A stretch of DNA of 64,000 bases from Lysobacter sp. GX 14042 (GTDB taxonomy: Bacteria > Pseudomonadota > Gammaproteobacteria > Xanthomonadales > Xanthomonadaceae). The notes beneath the pieces were generated by a model. The model saw only the letters and a program-made list of their open reading frames with translations, made no database searches and had not been told where the DNA came from. This document shows positions 1 through 8,742 of this stretch, piece by piece; the first letter of the stretch is position 1; the number at the start of each line of letters is the position of its first letter. The stretch covers positions 248,001-312,000 of the forward strand of contig NZ_JAJUWY010000002.1 in the NCBI RefSeq assembly GCF_021390425.1, in the 5' to 3' direction. The translations under genes were made by a program, and so were the position numbers.

Positions 1-1
1 C

Positions 2-1279
2 CGCGCCGGCGCCACCCGCGCGCACGCCCGCGGAACCTTGCTGGACCCGCTGCGGCTGCGTGACTTCGACCTGCAGTTCGAGCTCGCCGGCCAGGACCTG
101 GAAGACCTGTTCCCGCTGGTCGGCGTCGCACTGCCGCCCACTCCGCCCTATCGGCTCGATGGCCGGCTGACCCGCGAGCTCGACGGTCCGCGCAGCATCT
201 GGCACTACGACGATTTCACCGGCGTCGTCGGCGAAAGCGACCTGGGTGGCGACGCGGCCTTCACCACCGGGGGCGAGCGCCCGTTCCTCCAGGCCGACCT
301 GCATTCATCGCGGCTCGATTTCGACGACCTGGCCGGCTTCATCGGTGCCCCGCCCGACGACAGCGACGGGGAAACCACCAACCCGGAACTGGCCGCCCAC
401 GCCCGGGAGCGCCGGGCCCAGGGGCGGTTGCTGCCGGACCACCCCTATGAGCTGGGCAAGCTGCGCTCGATGGATGCGGACGTACGCCTGAAGGCGAGCC
501 GGATCAATTCGCCCATGCTGCCGCTGGACGACATGGACGCCCACCTGGTGCTCGAGGCCGGGCTGTTGCGGCTGGATCCGCTGGACTTCGGCGTCGCCGG
601 CGGCACGATCCGTTCGACCATCCGGATGGATGCCCGCCAGGACGCGATCCGCACCGACGCCGACATCAACGCCGCCGGCCTGGATCTCGCGCACCTGCTG
701 CCGGACGTGGAGATGCTGCAGAACGCCGTGGGCCGCGTCAGTGGCCACGCCACCGTGGGCGGGAACGGCAACTCGATCGCGCGCATGCTGGGCAGCGCCG
801 ATGGCGAGGTGGCACTGGGTACCGGCCGCGGCTCGATCAGCAACCTGGTCATGGAACTGTCCGGCATCGACCTGGCCGAGATCATCAAGTTCAAGCTGGG
901 TGGCGACCGGATGATCCCGATCCGCTGCGCGTTCGCCGACTTCGAGGTGGCCGACGGGGTGATGCAGGCGCGCTCGCTGGCCTTCGATACCACCGACACC
1001 ATCCTGGTCGGCGAAGGCAGCATCGACTTGGGCGAGGAGCGCCTGGACCTGACCATCAGGCCGCGGCCCAAGGACCGCAGCCTGCTTGCCTTCCGCACCC
1101 CGCTGCTGGTGCGGGGCACCTTCCTGGAGCCCGGTTTCGGCGTCGACCCCGGCCCGATCGCGCTGCGCGCGGCGGTGGCGCTGACGCTCGGGAGCATCGC
1201 GCCGCCGGCGGCCCTGCTGGCGACGCTGGAGCTCGGTCCCGGCGAGGATTCCTCCTGCGGCGGCAAATACGCCCAGTAG
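2..1279 (+). CDS. AsmA-family protein, 3' part (5' end outside window)
   Basis: The reading frame is open from the window edge to a TAG at 1277-1279, so this is the C-terminal part (about 425 residues) of a longer protein. A TTG at 38 lies inside the frame and is unlikely to be the real start. The repeated beta-type segments (LDDMDAHLVLEAGLLRLDPL, then a run around SADGEVALGTGRGSISNL) and the closing LDLTIRPRPKD followed by a Gly/Pro/Ala-rich tail are typical of the AsmA C-terminal domain. AsmA proteins are inner-membrane-anchored periplasmic proteins linked to lipid transport and outer membrane assembly. The family call is by recognition. The stop codon lies inside a GTAG repeat that begins at 1276. 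Confidence 0.8.
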   Translation, partial: RAGATRAHARGTLLDPLRLRDFDLQFELAGQDLEDLFPLVGVALPPTPPYRLDGRLTRELDGPRSIWHYDDFTGVVGESDLGGDAAFTTGGERPFLQADLHSSRLDFDDLAGFIGAPPDDSDGETTNPELAAHARERRAQGRLLPDHPYELGKLRSMDADVRLKASRINSPMLPLDDMDAHLVLEAGLLRLDPLDFGVAGGTIRSTIRMDARQDAIRTDADINAAGLDLAHLLPDVEMLQNAVGRVSGHATVGGNGNSIARMLGSADGEVALGTGRGSISNLVMELSGIDLAEIIKFKLGGDRMIPIRCAFADFEVADGVMQARSLAFDTTDTILVGEGSIDLGEERLDLTIRPRPKDRSLLAFRTPLLVRGTFLEPGFGVDPGPIALRAAVALTLGSIAPPAALLATLELGPGEDSSCGGKYAQ

Positions 1280-1307
1280 GGCGCAATAGCCCAAGGCGTA
1301 TTGCGCC
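1276..1307 (+). repeat. GTAG-type palindromic repeat (REP), copy 1
   Basis: GTAG is followed by GGCGCAATA, a short middle and TATTGCGCC, which can fold into a hairpin (1280-1288 with 1299-1307). The TAG of GTAG is the stop codon of the AsmA gene. Related copies lie at 18755-18799, 33900-33940, 33999-34063 and, as a half copy, 43587-43619. Confidence 0.75.
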
Positions 1308-1335
1308 GAATCTCACCGCCGGGAACCCGCCCGGA

Positions 1336-1764
1336 TCACCCCGCGATATAGCGCTGCAGCTGGTCCAGTTCTTCCTGCTGGGCCTCGATCACCGCCTTGA
1401 CCAGGTCGCCGATCGACACCACGCCGACCACCCGGTCGCCTTCGACCACCGGCAGGTGGCGCAGGCGGCGGTCGGTGACCAGCTGCATGCAGCGGTCGAC
1501 GGTGTCCTCCGGGCCCACCTGCACCACGTCCGCGGTCATGATCTCGTCGACCCGGGTGCTGGACGAGGAACGCCCCTGCAGCACCACCTTGCGTGCGTAG
1601 TCGCGTTCCGACACCACGCCGGCCAACCGGTCGCCCTGCAGCACGACCAGGGCACCGATCCCCTGCTGCGCCATCGACCGGATGGCATCGACCACCGGGG
1701 CATCCGGCCCGATGGAGTACACCTCACTGCCCTTGACCTCCAGCAGGTGCCTCACGTTGCGCAT
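1336..1764 (-). CDS. Tandem CBS-domain protein
   Basis: A 142-residue protein made almost wholly of two CBS repeats (about residues 5-60 and 70-130). The second repeat carries the typical LRHLPVVEGDRVVGVVSIGD ending. Stand-alone CBS pairs bind adenine nucleotides and act as energy or ligand sensors for partner proteins; the partner here is unknown. I chose the ATG at 1764 because AGGAGG lies 8 bases upstream. A GTG 9 bases further up overlaps that ribosome binding site. The start lies within the 3' end of the upstream glycosyltransferase gene (overlap 1724-1764), so the two are probably co-transcribed. Confidence 0.85.
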   Translation of the reverse strand: MRNVRHLLEVKGSEVYSIGPDAPVVDAIRSMAQQGIGALVVLQGDRLAGVVSERDYARKVVLQGRSSSSTRVDEIMTADVVQVGPEDTVDRCMQLVTDRRLRHLPVVEGDRVVGVVSIGDLVKAVIEAQQEELDQLQRYIAG

Positions 1765-2764
1765 GGCTCTCACCTCCTACGCCTTGGACCCGGACCGAGC
1801 CTACCCCGGGGGGCGGCAGCCAGGTGTCAACGAGGTACAGCGGGCGCTGCTTGGACTCCATGTACAGGCGCCCCAGGTACTCGCCGATCATCCCCAGCGC
1901 GATCAGCTGCACGCCACCCAGGAACAGGATCACCGCCATCATCGTCGGCCAGCCCTGGACCGCGTCGCCGAACACCAGCGCCTTGGCGATGACCCAGGCG
2001 CCGTAGCCGAACGCCACCAGCGCGGTCAGCAGCCCCAGGTAGGTCGCCAGCCGCAGCGGGGCGGTGGAAAAACCGGTGATGCCCTCCAGCGCGAAGTTCC
2101 ACAGCCGCCACAGGTTGAACTTGCTGCGCCCGGCCGAGCGCGGCTCGCGCTGGTACTCCACCGCGATGCGGTTGAAGCCAATCCAGCCGAACAGCCCCTT
2201 CATGAAACGGTGCCGCTCGCGCAGCTGCCGCAAAGCCTCGAGCGCGCGCGGCGACAGCAGCCGGAAATCGCCGGTGTCCGCCGGGATCGGGGTCTTCGAC
2301 AGCCGGCCGATCACCCGATAGAACAGGTGCGCGGTGCCGCGCTTGACCCAGCCTTCGCCCTCGCGCGCCAGGCGCGTGCCATGGACGTCGTCGTAGCCCT
2401 CGCGCCAGCGCTCGATGAAACGGGAAATCAACTCCGGCGGATCCTGTCCGTCCGCGTCCAGGATCAACGCCGCGCCGTGTTCGATCCGGTCCAGCCCGGC
2501 GGTCAGCGCCGCCTCCTTGCCGAAATTGCGCGACAGCCGCAACAGGCCGATGCGCGGATCGGCGGCGGCAAGCCTGCACATGGCCTCCCAGGTGCCGTCC
2601 CGGCTGCCGTCGTCGATATAGAGCACCCGGCCCTCGAGCCCGAAGCGGGCACCGGCATCCTCCAGCGCGGCAAGGATGCGCGGCTGTAGCAGCGGCAGGC
2701 TGTCGGCCTCGTTGAAGGCGGCGACGACGACCGTCAGCCGTTCATGCTCGGGGAACGCGTTCAT
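1724..2764 (-). CDS. Family 2 glycosyltransferase, bactoprenol-linked sugar (GtrB/DPM-like) type
   Basis: A 346-residue protein. The N-terminal GT-A domain shows VVVAAFNEADSL, VLYIDDGSRDGT and the metal-binding LDADGQDPPELI. Two membrane helices follow near residues 235-260 and 270-300, ending in EYLGRLYMESKQRP. This is the layout of polyprenyl-phosphate glucose/mannose transferases (GtrB, ArnC, DPM1), which load a sugar on a lipid carrier at the inner membrane; the sugar cannot be told from sequence. The ATG at 2764 fits the family N-terminus; a much longer upstream frame is out-of-frame mtgA. The last 25 or so residues (Gly/Gln-rich) extend past the usual end and overlap the CBS gene. The gene starts 50 bases after mtgA. 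Confidence 0.85.
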   Translation of the reverse strand: MNAFPEHERLTVVVAAFNEADSLPLLQPRILAALEDAGARFGLEGRVLYIDDGSRDGTWEAMCRLAAADPRIGLLRLSRNFGKEAALTAGLDRIEHGAALILDADGQDPPELISRFIERWREGYDDVHGTRLAREGEGWVKRGTAHLFYRVIGRLSKTPIPADTGDFRLLSPRALEALRQLRERHRFMKGLFGWIGFNRIAVEYQREPRSAGRSKFNLWRLWNFALEGITGFSTAPLRLATYLGLLTALVAFGYGAWVIAKALVFGDAVQGWPTMMAVILFLGGVQLIALGMIGEYLGRLYMESKQRPLYLVDTWLPPPGVGSVRVQGVGGESHAQREAPAGGQGQ

Positions 2765-2814
2765 GGCTGGATGGTACGTGGAGCGGCAACCCGGGTGCGC
2801 TTCGCTTACCGGGT

Positions 2815-3558
2815 TCACAACCGCTCCAGATACCCGGTGCCACCGATCTGCCGCATCTGCCGCTGGATCTGCCCGGTGCGGCGCTGCACGTAGGGACCGG
2901 GGTTGGCGACGCTGTAGCGCCGCGGGCTGGGAAGCACCGCGGCCAGGCGCGCGGCCTCGGCGGGGGTGAGACTCGCGGCGTCCTCGCCGAAGTAGCGGTG
3001 CGCCGCCGCCTGCGCGCCATACACGCCGTCGCCGAATTCGGCGATATTCACGTACACCTCGAGGATCCGCTGCTTCGGCCACAGCGTCTCGACCAGCAGG
3101 GTGTACCAGGCTTCCAGCCCCTTGCGCACCCAGCTGCGGCCACTCCACAGGAACAGGTTCTTGGCGGTCTGCTGGCTGATGGTGCTGGCGCCGCGCAGCT
3201 TTCCTCCGCTGGCATTGCGCTCGGCCGCCTTGCGGATCGCGTCCAGATCGAAGCCGCGGTGCTCGGCGAAGCGCTGGTCTTCCGAGGCGATCACCGCCAC
3301 CAGCAGGTACGGCGATATCTGCCGCGCATCGCGCCACTGGTAGTCGACCGCGCCGCCCCATTGGCCGGCCGATGCCGCCTCCAGCTGGCGCGCCAGCATG
3401 AAGGCCGAGAACGGCGGATCAATGAAACGCAGCGCAAGCACCTGCACCACGCTCGCCAGCACCAGGAACACCCCCAGCAGCACCAGCCTGCGCAGCAGGC
3501 GCCGGAACAGACCCGGGCGCCGGACGGTCCCGGTCTCCTTCCTGCGCTTCGCTCCCAT
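2815..3558 (-). CDS. mtgA: Monofunctional biosynthetic peptidoglycan transglycosylase
   Basis: A 247-residue GT51 protein. It polymerises lipid II into glycan strands in the periplasm, anchored by one N-terminal membrane helix (residues about 18-45, [20 protein letters not shown]). The catalytic glutamate motif is [33 protein letters not shown] and [15 protein letters not shown] are the other diagnostic GT51 motifs, and there is no transpeptidase domain. The start at 3558 has an AGGGGGAC ribosome binding site; an in-frame start 22 codons upstream has none. It is divergent from hslO, whose start is 78 bases away. Confidence 0.95.
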   Translation of the reverse strand: MGAKRRKETGTVRRPGLFRRLLRRLVLLGVFLVLASVVQVLALRFIDPPFSAFMLARQLEAASAGQWGGAVDYQWRDARQISPYLLVAVIASEDQRFAEHRGFDLDAIRKAAERNASGGKLRGASTISQQTAKNLFLWSGRSWVRKGLEAWYTLLVETLWPKQRILEVYVNIAEFGDGVYGAQAAAHRYFGEDAASLTPAEAARLAAVLPSPRRYSVANPGPYVQRRTGQIQRQMRQIGGTGYLERL

Positions 3559-3635
3559 TGCCGTCCCCCTGCAGACACCGCCCTGGCCCGGCGCCATTAT
3601 GGTGTGTCGACACTCCCGATCCACTGAGCAACCCG

Positions 3636-4556
3636 ATGAGCGATGCGACCGACCGCCTCACCCGCTTCCTGATCGACCGCGCCGGCGTGCGTGGCGTCCA
3701 CGTCCGGCTCGATGAAGCCTGGGACCAGGTGCTGCAACGCATGCGCGGCGAGCTGGCCGCCGCGCCGGCGGCGATGGAAATGCTGGGCGAGGCGATCGCG
3801 GCGGCCGCGCTGTTCACCGGCCACACCAAGGTCGACGGCCGGCTGTCGGTCCAGCTGCGCAGCCAGGGCCCGCTGCGCACCCTGTTCGCCGAGTGCACCG
3901 CGGCAGGCACCGTCCGTGGGCTCGTCCGGCTGGCGCCCGGGGGCGAGCCGGTGCCGCGCCAGCTCTCGGCACTCGGCGACGACAGCCTGCTGGCGATCAC
4001 CATCGAGAACCCACCGGCGCCCGGGCGTCGCGACCCGGTCCGCTACCAGGGCCTGGTCGGTCTGGAAGCGGATTCACTGGCCGGCGCATTCGAGGACTAT
4101 TTCCGCCAGTCCGAGCAGTTGCCCACCCGCCTGCTGCTTGCCGCCGGCGAGTCCGCCGTCGCCGGCCTGATGCTGCAGAAGCTGCCCGGGGACGAAGGCG
4201 ACGACGACGGCTGGACCCGCAGCAGCGCGCTGTTCGACACCCTCACCTCCACCGAGTTGCTGGACGTTCCGGTCGACACCCTGCTCAACCGCCTGTTCCA
4301 CGAGGACGGCGTGCAACTGCTGGGCGGACGCGCACTGCGCTTTGGCTGCTCGTGCTCGGCCGAGCGGGTCGAGGCGATGCTGGTCTCGCTGGGAGAGGAC
4401 GAGGCACTCGCCGCCGCCGGCTCCAGCGACACCCCGGGATCGGCGGAGATCACCTGCGAGTTCTGCGGCCAGCAGTACCAGGTGACCGAAGCACGGCTGC
4501 GCCAGCTGCTGGAAGCCGAGGCGAAGGGACTGGAGGCGCCCGGCCGTACCCAATGA
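3636..4556 (+). CDS. hslO: Redox-regulated chaperone Hsp33
   Basis: A 306-residue cytoplasmic holdase chaperone switched on by oxidation. The four zinc-binding cysteines are present as C-S-C (about residues 237/239, [14 protein letters not shown]) and C-x-x-C (about 273/276, [12 protein letters not shown]). The N-terminal substrate domain ([19 protein letters not shown]) is standard. The ATG at 3636 gives the usual family length; the frame is open 26 codons further upstream but that part overlaps the divergent mtgA start. Confidence 0.95.
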   Translation: MSDATDRLTRFLIDRAGVRGVHVRLDEAWDQVLQRMRGELAAAPAAMEMLGEAIAAAALFTGHTKVDGRLSVQLRSQGPLRTLFAECTAAGTVRGLVRLAPGGEPVPRQLSALGDDSLLAITIENPPAPGRRDPVRYQGLVGLEADSLAGAFEDYFRQSEQLPTRLLLAAGESAVAGLMLQKLPGDEGDDDGWTRSSALFDTLTSTELLDVPVDTLLNRLFHEDGVQLLGGRALRFGCSCSAERVEAMLVSLGEDEALAAAGSSDTPGSAEITCEFCGQQYQVTEARLRQLLEAEAKGLEAPGRTQ

Positions 4557-4587
4557 CGGTTCCGTGGACCCCTTCACACCGCCTTTA

Positions 4588-4616
4588 TTGTTAAAGAACC
4601 ATAAACCCCATAAGCT
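4588..4616 (+). promoter_or_regulatory. Possible sigma-70 promoter for the exported protein gene at 4672
   Basis: TTGTTA (4588-4593) and TAAGCT (4611-4616) are spaced by 17 bases. This AT-rich patch stands out in a GC-rich background right after hslO. A small hairpin (CTCGG/CCGAG, 4615-4632) follows in the presumed leader. Confidence 0.35.
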
Positions 4617-4671
4617 CGGTGGCAACTCCGAGGGGGAACTTCGGCGGCCGGCACCGGTCGTACCAGACATC

Positions 4672-5511
4672 ATGCGCACGCCTCTGTCCCGATTGACGCT
4701 GGCACTGCTGCTCGCCGTAGGCGCGGCAGGCAGTGCCCATGCGCAGGCGAAGGACGCAGGCACCGCCGCGCTGCCGATCTGGGACGACAACGGCCGGGTC
4801 GAGGCGGTCCTCCTGCTGGAGCCGACCGGTGATGCGTCGCTGGCCGGCAGCCGCTGGCAGCTGGGCGGCAACACCCTGGAAGCGGCGTTCGGCGTAAAGG
4901 CCGGCGACGAACTGGGCCTGGTATGCAACGGCACCGGCGCGCTGGGCATGGCGATCGGCAACCTCGCCGAGAACTGCATGCTGGCGAGCGTCGGCGCGCG
5001 TGACCACGGCGCGGCCCAGGCCGGCGCCAGCCTCAGCCGCGGCCGCACCGAGTTCGGCGTGGCCGTGGGCAAGGCACGCGCCTCGCTCCCCGCCTGGCTG
5101 AGCCCGGGCCGTGCCGCCAACCGCGTGGACGAGAACACCCTCACCGTTTACGGCGAACAGCACATCGGCCGCGAGGCCACCGTCTCGATCGGCGGCACCT
5201 GGGCCCGCGCACGGCTGGTCCCCGCCGTTGAAGTGCCGGCGCTGGCCGGGCGCTGGGACAGCGTCAGCCTCACCGTCGGTGCCGGCTATGGTGACTTCGG
5301 CGCCAACATCGTCGGCCGCGTGGTCGACAACCCCGACCAGGCCGGCAGCTGGGAAGGCCTCGGCCTGGGCTTCACCTGGCGCACCCCCTGGAGCGGACGG
5401 CTGAGCGTAGGCGCCGAGAAGCTCACCCGCAGCGGCAACCCGTTCGCCCGCGGCGCGGAAACCGAGGACGAGGGCACCGTGCCCTACGTACGGTACGAGC
5501 AGGATCTCTGA
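4672..5511 (+). CDS. Exported protein of unknown function
   Basis: A 279-residue protein with a clear signal peptide (MRTPLSRLTLALLLAVGAAG, cleavage near AHA-Q at residue 25). The mature part contains alternating beta-like segments (VSIGGTWARARLVPAV, VSLTVGAGYGDFGANIVGRV, GLGLGFTWRTPWSGRLSVG), as in small outer-membrane or periplasmic beta-rich proteins. There are two cysteines (LVCNGTG and AENCMLA). I do not recognise a named family; I believe relatives occur in other Xanthomonadaceae but cannot verify this. The ATG at 4672 starts the signal peptide; the frame is open upstream to 4564 without a plausible start. Confidence 0.8.
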   Translation: MRTPLSRLTLALLLAVGAAGSAHAQAKDAGTAALPIWDDNGRVEAVLLLEPTGDASLAGSRWQLGGNTLEAAFGVKAGDELGLVCNGTGALGMAIGNLAENCMLASVGARDHGAAQAGASLSRGRTEFGVAVGKARASLPAWLSPGRAANRVDENTLTVYGEQHIGREATVSIGGTWARARLVPAVEVPALAGRWDSVSLTVGAGYGDFGANIVGRVVDNPDQAGSWEGLGLGFTWRTPWSGRLSVGAEKLTRSGNPFARGAETEDEGTVPYVRYEQDL

Positions 5512-5656
5512 CGGGTTCTCGCGACCGTCCCGCCGCTCCGCGGCCACCCCGGCATCACCCCTCTTTCACGCTGCCCTCACGGCAGCGGCGGATGCGCTCG
5601 CGTAACGCATTGATTTTTTAAGTTGTTAGGTTTGCGCGAAGCAAGCCTTAACGCAG

Positions 5657-5686
5657 CTTTAATTTGGCCTGTTTGCCCGCTACCAT
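5657..5686 (+). promoter_or_regulatory. Promoter shared in form with the second receptor gene
   Basis: CTTTAATT (5657-5664), a 16-base spacer, then TACCAT (5681-5686). The same two blocks with the same spacing occur at 10210-10239 before the second receptor, while the spacers differ. The following 81-base leader is also similar between the two genes (blocks around ACCTTGCCGG and CCATGGGA), and ends in a GGAGGGAGAG ribosome binding site. Confidence 0.55.
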
Positions 5687-5767
5687 CGACCCACCTTGCC
5701 GGTTTTGGCCTGTTGCTGCCGGGGAGGGTTCCCATGGGATCTCAGAACAAGACTTTTGGAGGGAGAG

Positions 5768-8644
5768 ATGCACCCCAAGACCCACAAGCTCCGCGACGCG
5801 ATCACCTTCGCGCTTGTAGCGGGCGCCACCAGCGTCGCCGGTACCGGCATCGCTGTCGCCCAGGACTCCGGGCAGACCGCCACCACGCTTGATCGAGTGG
5901 AGGTCACCGGTTCGCGCATCCGCCAGGTGGACGCGGAGACGTCGCAGCCGATCCTGGTGCTGGACCGCGAGTCCATCGAGCAGTCCGGCCGCACCTCGGT
6001 CGCCGACCTGCTGCAAACCATTTCCACCAACGGCGCACCGATCAACACCCAGGTCAACAACGGCGGTGACGGCTCGGCTGGCGTCGACCTGCGCGGCCTC
6101 GGCTCATCCCGCACGCTGGTGCTGGTCAACGGCCGCCGCTGGGTCTCCAGCCTGGGCGGCAGCGTCGACCTGAACACCATCCCATCGGCGATGATCGAGC
6201 GGGTCGAGATCCTCAAGGACGGCGCCTCCTCCATCTACGGCTCCGACGCCATTGCCGGCGTGGTCAACCTCATCACCCGCCAGGATTTCGAGGGCGCCGA
6301 GGGCCACGTCTATTACGGCCAGTACAGCCAAGGCGACGGCGAGCGCACCACTGCCGACTTCACCTTGGGCGCCAGCAGCGACCGCGGCAACATCGTCATG
6401 GGCATCTCGCACACCGACGAGAAGGCGGTTTCGGCGGGCGATCGCGCAATCTCGCGTGACCCCGTCTATGGCTTCGGCTCCTCGCAGTACAGCTCGTTCT
6501 CCAACTACGGCCAGATCTGGGAACTCATCGACGAGGACGGCAATCCGACCGGCGACATCAATGCGGCCGAGGATGTCGAGAATTGGGTGATAAACGAGGG
6601 TGCTGACGGCCGTGACCTGACCAACTACCACCCCTTCGGTACCGCCGACGCCTACAACTACGCCAAGGACAACTACCTGCGGACTCCCCAGGAACGCACC
6701 TCGCTGTATGTCCAGGGCCGTTACGACATCACCGACAATCTCACGTTCGTCAGCGACGCGCTGTACAACGAGCGCCTGTCGGCGCAGCAGCTGGCCGGCT
6801 TCCCGCTGGGCGAAGGCAACTACCTGTCGGGCGAGCGGGGCCTGTCGGCCGACAGCTACTACAACCCCACCCGCGGAACCGCCAATGCTCGTGAACTGAA
6901 CTGGAGCCGCCGCCTGGTCGAGCAGGAGCGCTTCTACGAGCAGGACGTCAAGACCTGGCACTTCTATGGCGGCTTCCAGGGCTCGTTCGACTTCGCCGAC
7001 CGCTTCTTCGACTGGGATGTCGGCTATGCGTTCAACCGCAACGACCAGATCGACACCCAGATCGGCGACGTCAACATGCAGGCGCTGCGGAACGCCACCG
7101 GCGCATCCTTCATGGGTGACGATGGCGTGGTTTACTGCGGCACTCCCGACGCTGTTCTTGAAGGCTGCGTACCGTTCAACCCGCTGAGCAGCCCCGGCGA
7201 AATCACGCAGGACCAGCTGGACTACATCCTGTTCACCGCCAAGGACAAGTACCAGAACACCAGCAAGAGCTACACTGCCAACATCAGCGGTGACCTGTTC
7301 CAGCTGCCGGGCGGCATGGCCGGCTTCGCGGCCGGTTACGAGCACCGCAAGGAAGCCGGCTACGACAACCCGGACGCGTTCGTCTCCGCGGGGCTGTCGT
7401 CGGGCAACGCGCGCCAACCGACCTCCGGCGCCTACAACCTCGACGACTTCTACCTCGAGCTGCTGCTGCCGGTCCTGTCCGACATGCCGGGAGCGCAACT
7501 GCTGGAGTTCAGCATCGCAACCCGTTATTCGGACTACAGCAACTTCGGCGACACCACCAACAGCAAGTTCGGCTTCAAGTGGAAGCCGTTCCAGGACCTG
7601 CTGGTGCGCGGCAACTGGGCCGAGGGCTTCCGTGCGCCGACCATCGGCAACCTGTTTGGTGGTGCCGCGGCGTCGTATGACAGCTACGGTGATCCCTGCT
7701 CGGCTGACAGCCCGTACTTCTCTCGCCCGGAGGTCCAGCAGCGTTGTGCCGCCGCTGGCGTGCCGGCCGGCTTCGTCCAGCGCACCAACTCCGGCGACGG
7801 CTACAACGGCCAGACCCCGTACCCGTTCGACTGGGTATCCAACGTCGACTTGGGGCCGGAAACCGCTACCAACAAGACCTTGGGCTTCGTCTACAGCCCG
7901 GGTTACCTGCAGGGCTTCGACGTCTCGGTCGACTGGTGGGAGATCAGCATCGAGAACGCGATCAGCCGACCTTCGGCGACCTACATCCTCGACCAGTGCT
8001 TTGTCGAGGGTGACCAGGGCTTCTGCGACATCGCCAATGGTTTGGGCGGGCTGACCCGCGACAACTTCGGCACCATCAACAACTTCAACCGCGGCCTGCT
8101 CAACCTGGCCCAGACGGAAGTCGAAGGCTTCGACGTCACGGCGCGCTACCGCATGCCGGAGACGAACTACGGCAGCTTCACGATGGTCTGGGACAACTCG
8201 TACATCTCCCGCTACGAGTCGCGCTCCACCCCCGAGGGCGAGTGGGACAACGTGGTCGGCGAGTACAGCCAGGACGCCCCGACTTGGCGCCTGCGCTCCA
8301 ACCTGGGCGTGAACTGGAACTACGCGGACTTCGGGGCAAGCTGGACCGCCCGTTACTACTCTGGCCTGGTGGAGTCCTGCCCGACCTTCGCACTGTCGGC
8401 CTGCAGTGATCCGGACCGCCGCATCGAGGCGGGTGCCGATCCGCAGAACCGCCTGCCGTCGACGACCTACCACGACGTGCAGGTCCGTTACGACCTGCCG
8501 TGGAACGGCACGGTCGCCGTCGGTGTCAACAACGTGTTCGACAAGGCGCCGCCACTGTCTTTCCAGGCGTTCGCGAACTCCTTCGACACGCAGTACGACA
8601 CCCCGGGGCAGTTCTACTACATGGAGTACCGCCAGCGCTTCTGA
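5768..8644 (+). CDS. TonB-dependent outer membrane receptor (large, peptide/polymer-type)
   Basis: A 958-residue receptor. Signal peptide at residues 1-33 (KLRDAITFALVAGATSVAG up to VAQ), TonB-box-like TTLDRVEVTGSRI, plug domain to about residue 200 with the typical IERVEILKDGASSIYGSDAI, and a beta-barrel ending in MEYRQRF with terminal Phe. This subclass imports unidentified substrates (often saccharides or peptides) across the outer membrane using TonB energy, and is expanded in Xanthomonadaceae and Caulobacterales. Start chosen at 5768 for its GGAGGGAGAG site. It shares promoter, leader and signal peptide with the receptor at 10324, but the barrels are quite divergent. No siderophore-type or Fur signal is visible. 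Confidence 0.92.
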   Translation: MHPKTHKLRDAITFALVAGATSVAGTGIAVAQDSGQTATTLDRVEVTGSRIRQVDAETSQPILVLDRESIEQSGRTSVADLLQTISTNGAPINTQVNNGGDGSAGVDLRGLGSSRTLVLVNGRRWVSSLGGSVDLNTIPSAMIERVEILKDGASSIYGSDAIAGVVNLITRQDFEGAEGHVYYGQYSQGDGERTTADFTLGASSDRGNIVMGISHTDEKAVSAGDRAISRDPVYGFGSSQYSSFSNYGQIWELIDEDGNPTGDINAAEDVENWVINEGADGRDLTNYHPFGTADAYNYAKDNYLRTPQERTSLYVQGRYDITDNLTFVSDALYNERLSAQQLAGFPLGEGNYLSGERGLSADSYYNPTRGTANARELNWSRRLVEQERFYEQDVKTWHFYGGFQGSFDFADRFFDWDVGYAFNRNDQIDTQIGDVNMQALRNATGASFMGDDGVVYCGTPDAVLEGCVPFNPLSSPGEITQDQLDYILFTAKDKYQNTSKSYTANISGDLFQLPGGMAGFAAGYEHRKEAGYDNPDAFVSAGLSSGNARQPTSGAYNLDDFYLELLLPVLSDMPGAQLLEFSIATRYSDYSNFGDTTNSKFGFKWKPFQDLLVRGNWAEGFRAPTIGNLFGGAAASYDSYGDPCSADSPYFSRPEVQQRCAAAGVPAGFVQRTNSGDGYNGQTPYPFDWVSNVDLGPETATNKTLGFVYSPGYLQGFDVSVDWWEISIENAISRPSATYILDQCFVEGDQGFCDIANGLGGLTRDNFGTINNFNRGLLNLAQTEVEGFDVTARYRMPETNYGSFTMVWDNSYISRYESRSTPEGEWDNVVGEYSQDAPTWRLRSNLGVNWNYADFGASWTARYYSGLVESCPTFALSACSDPDRRIEAGADPQNRLPSTTYHDVQVRYDLPWNGTVAVGVNNVFDKAPPLSFQAFANSFDTQYDTPGQFYYMEYRQRF

Positions 8645-8668
8645 TGCGCAGCGGATAGCGTCAAGGAG

Positions 8669-8696
8669 CGGCCCCGGAAACGGGGCCGTTCTTTTT
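8669..8696 (+). terminator. Rho-independent terminator after receptor 1
   Basis: An 8-bp perfect stem CGGCCCCG / CGGGGCCG with a GAAA tetraloop, followed by TTCTTTTT. It separates the receptor from the hydroxylase gene. Confidence 0.9.
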
Positions 8697-8742
8697 ACGG
8701 CTCCCGCCTTGCCCCGCGGCAGGCAGACTGACAGGACAGCCC

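Noticed and set aside
5570-5588. Hairpin CGCTGCC/GGCAGCG as terminator of the exported protein gene
   Set aside because: Short stem without a T-run; not convincing.
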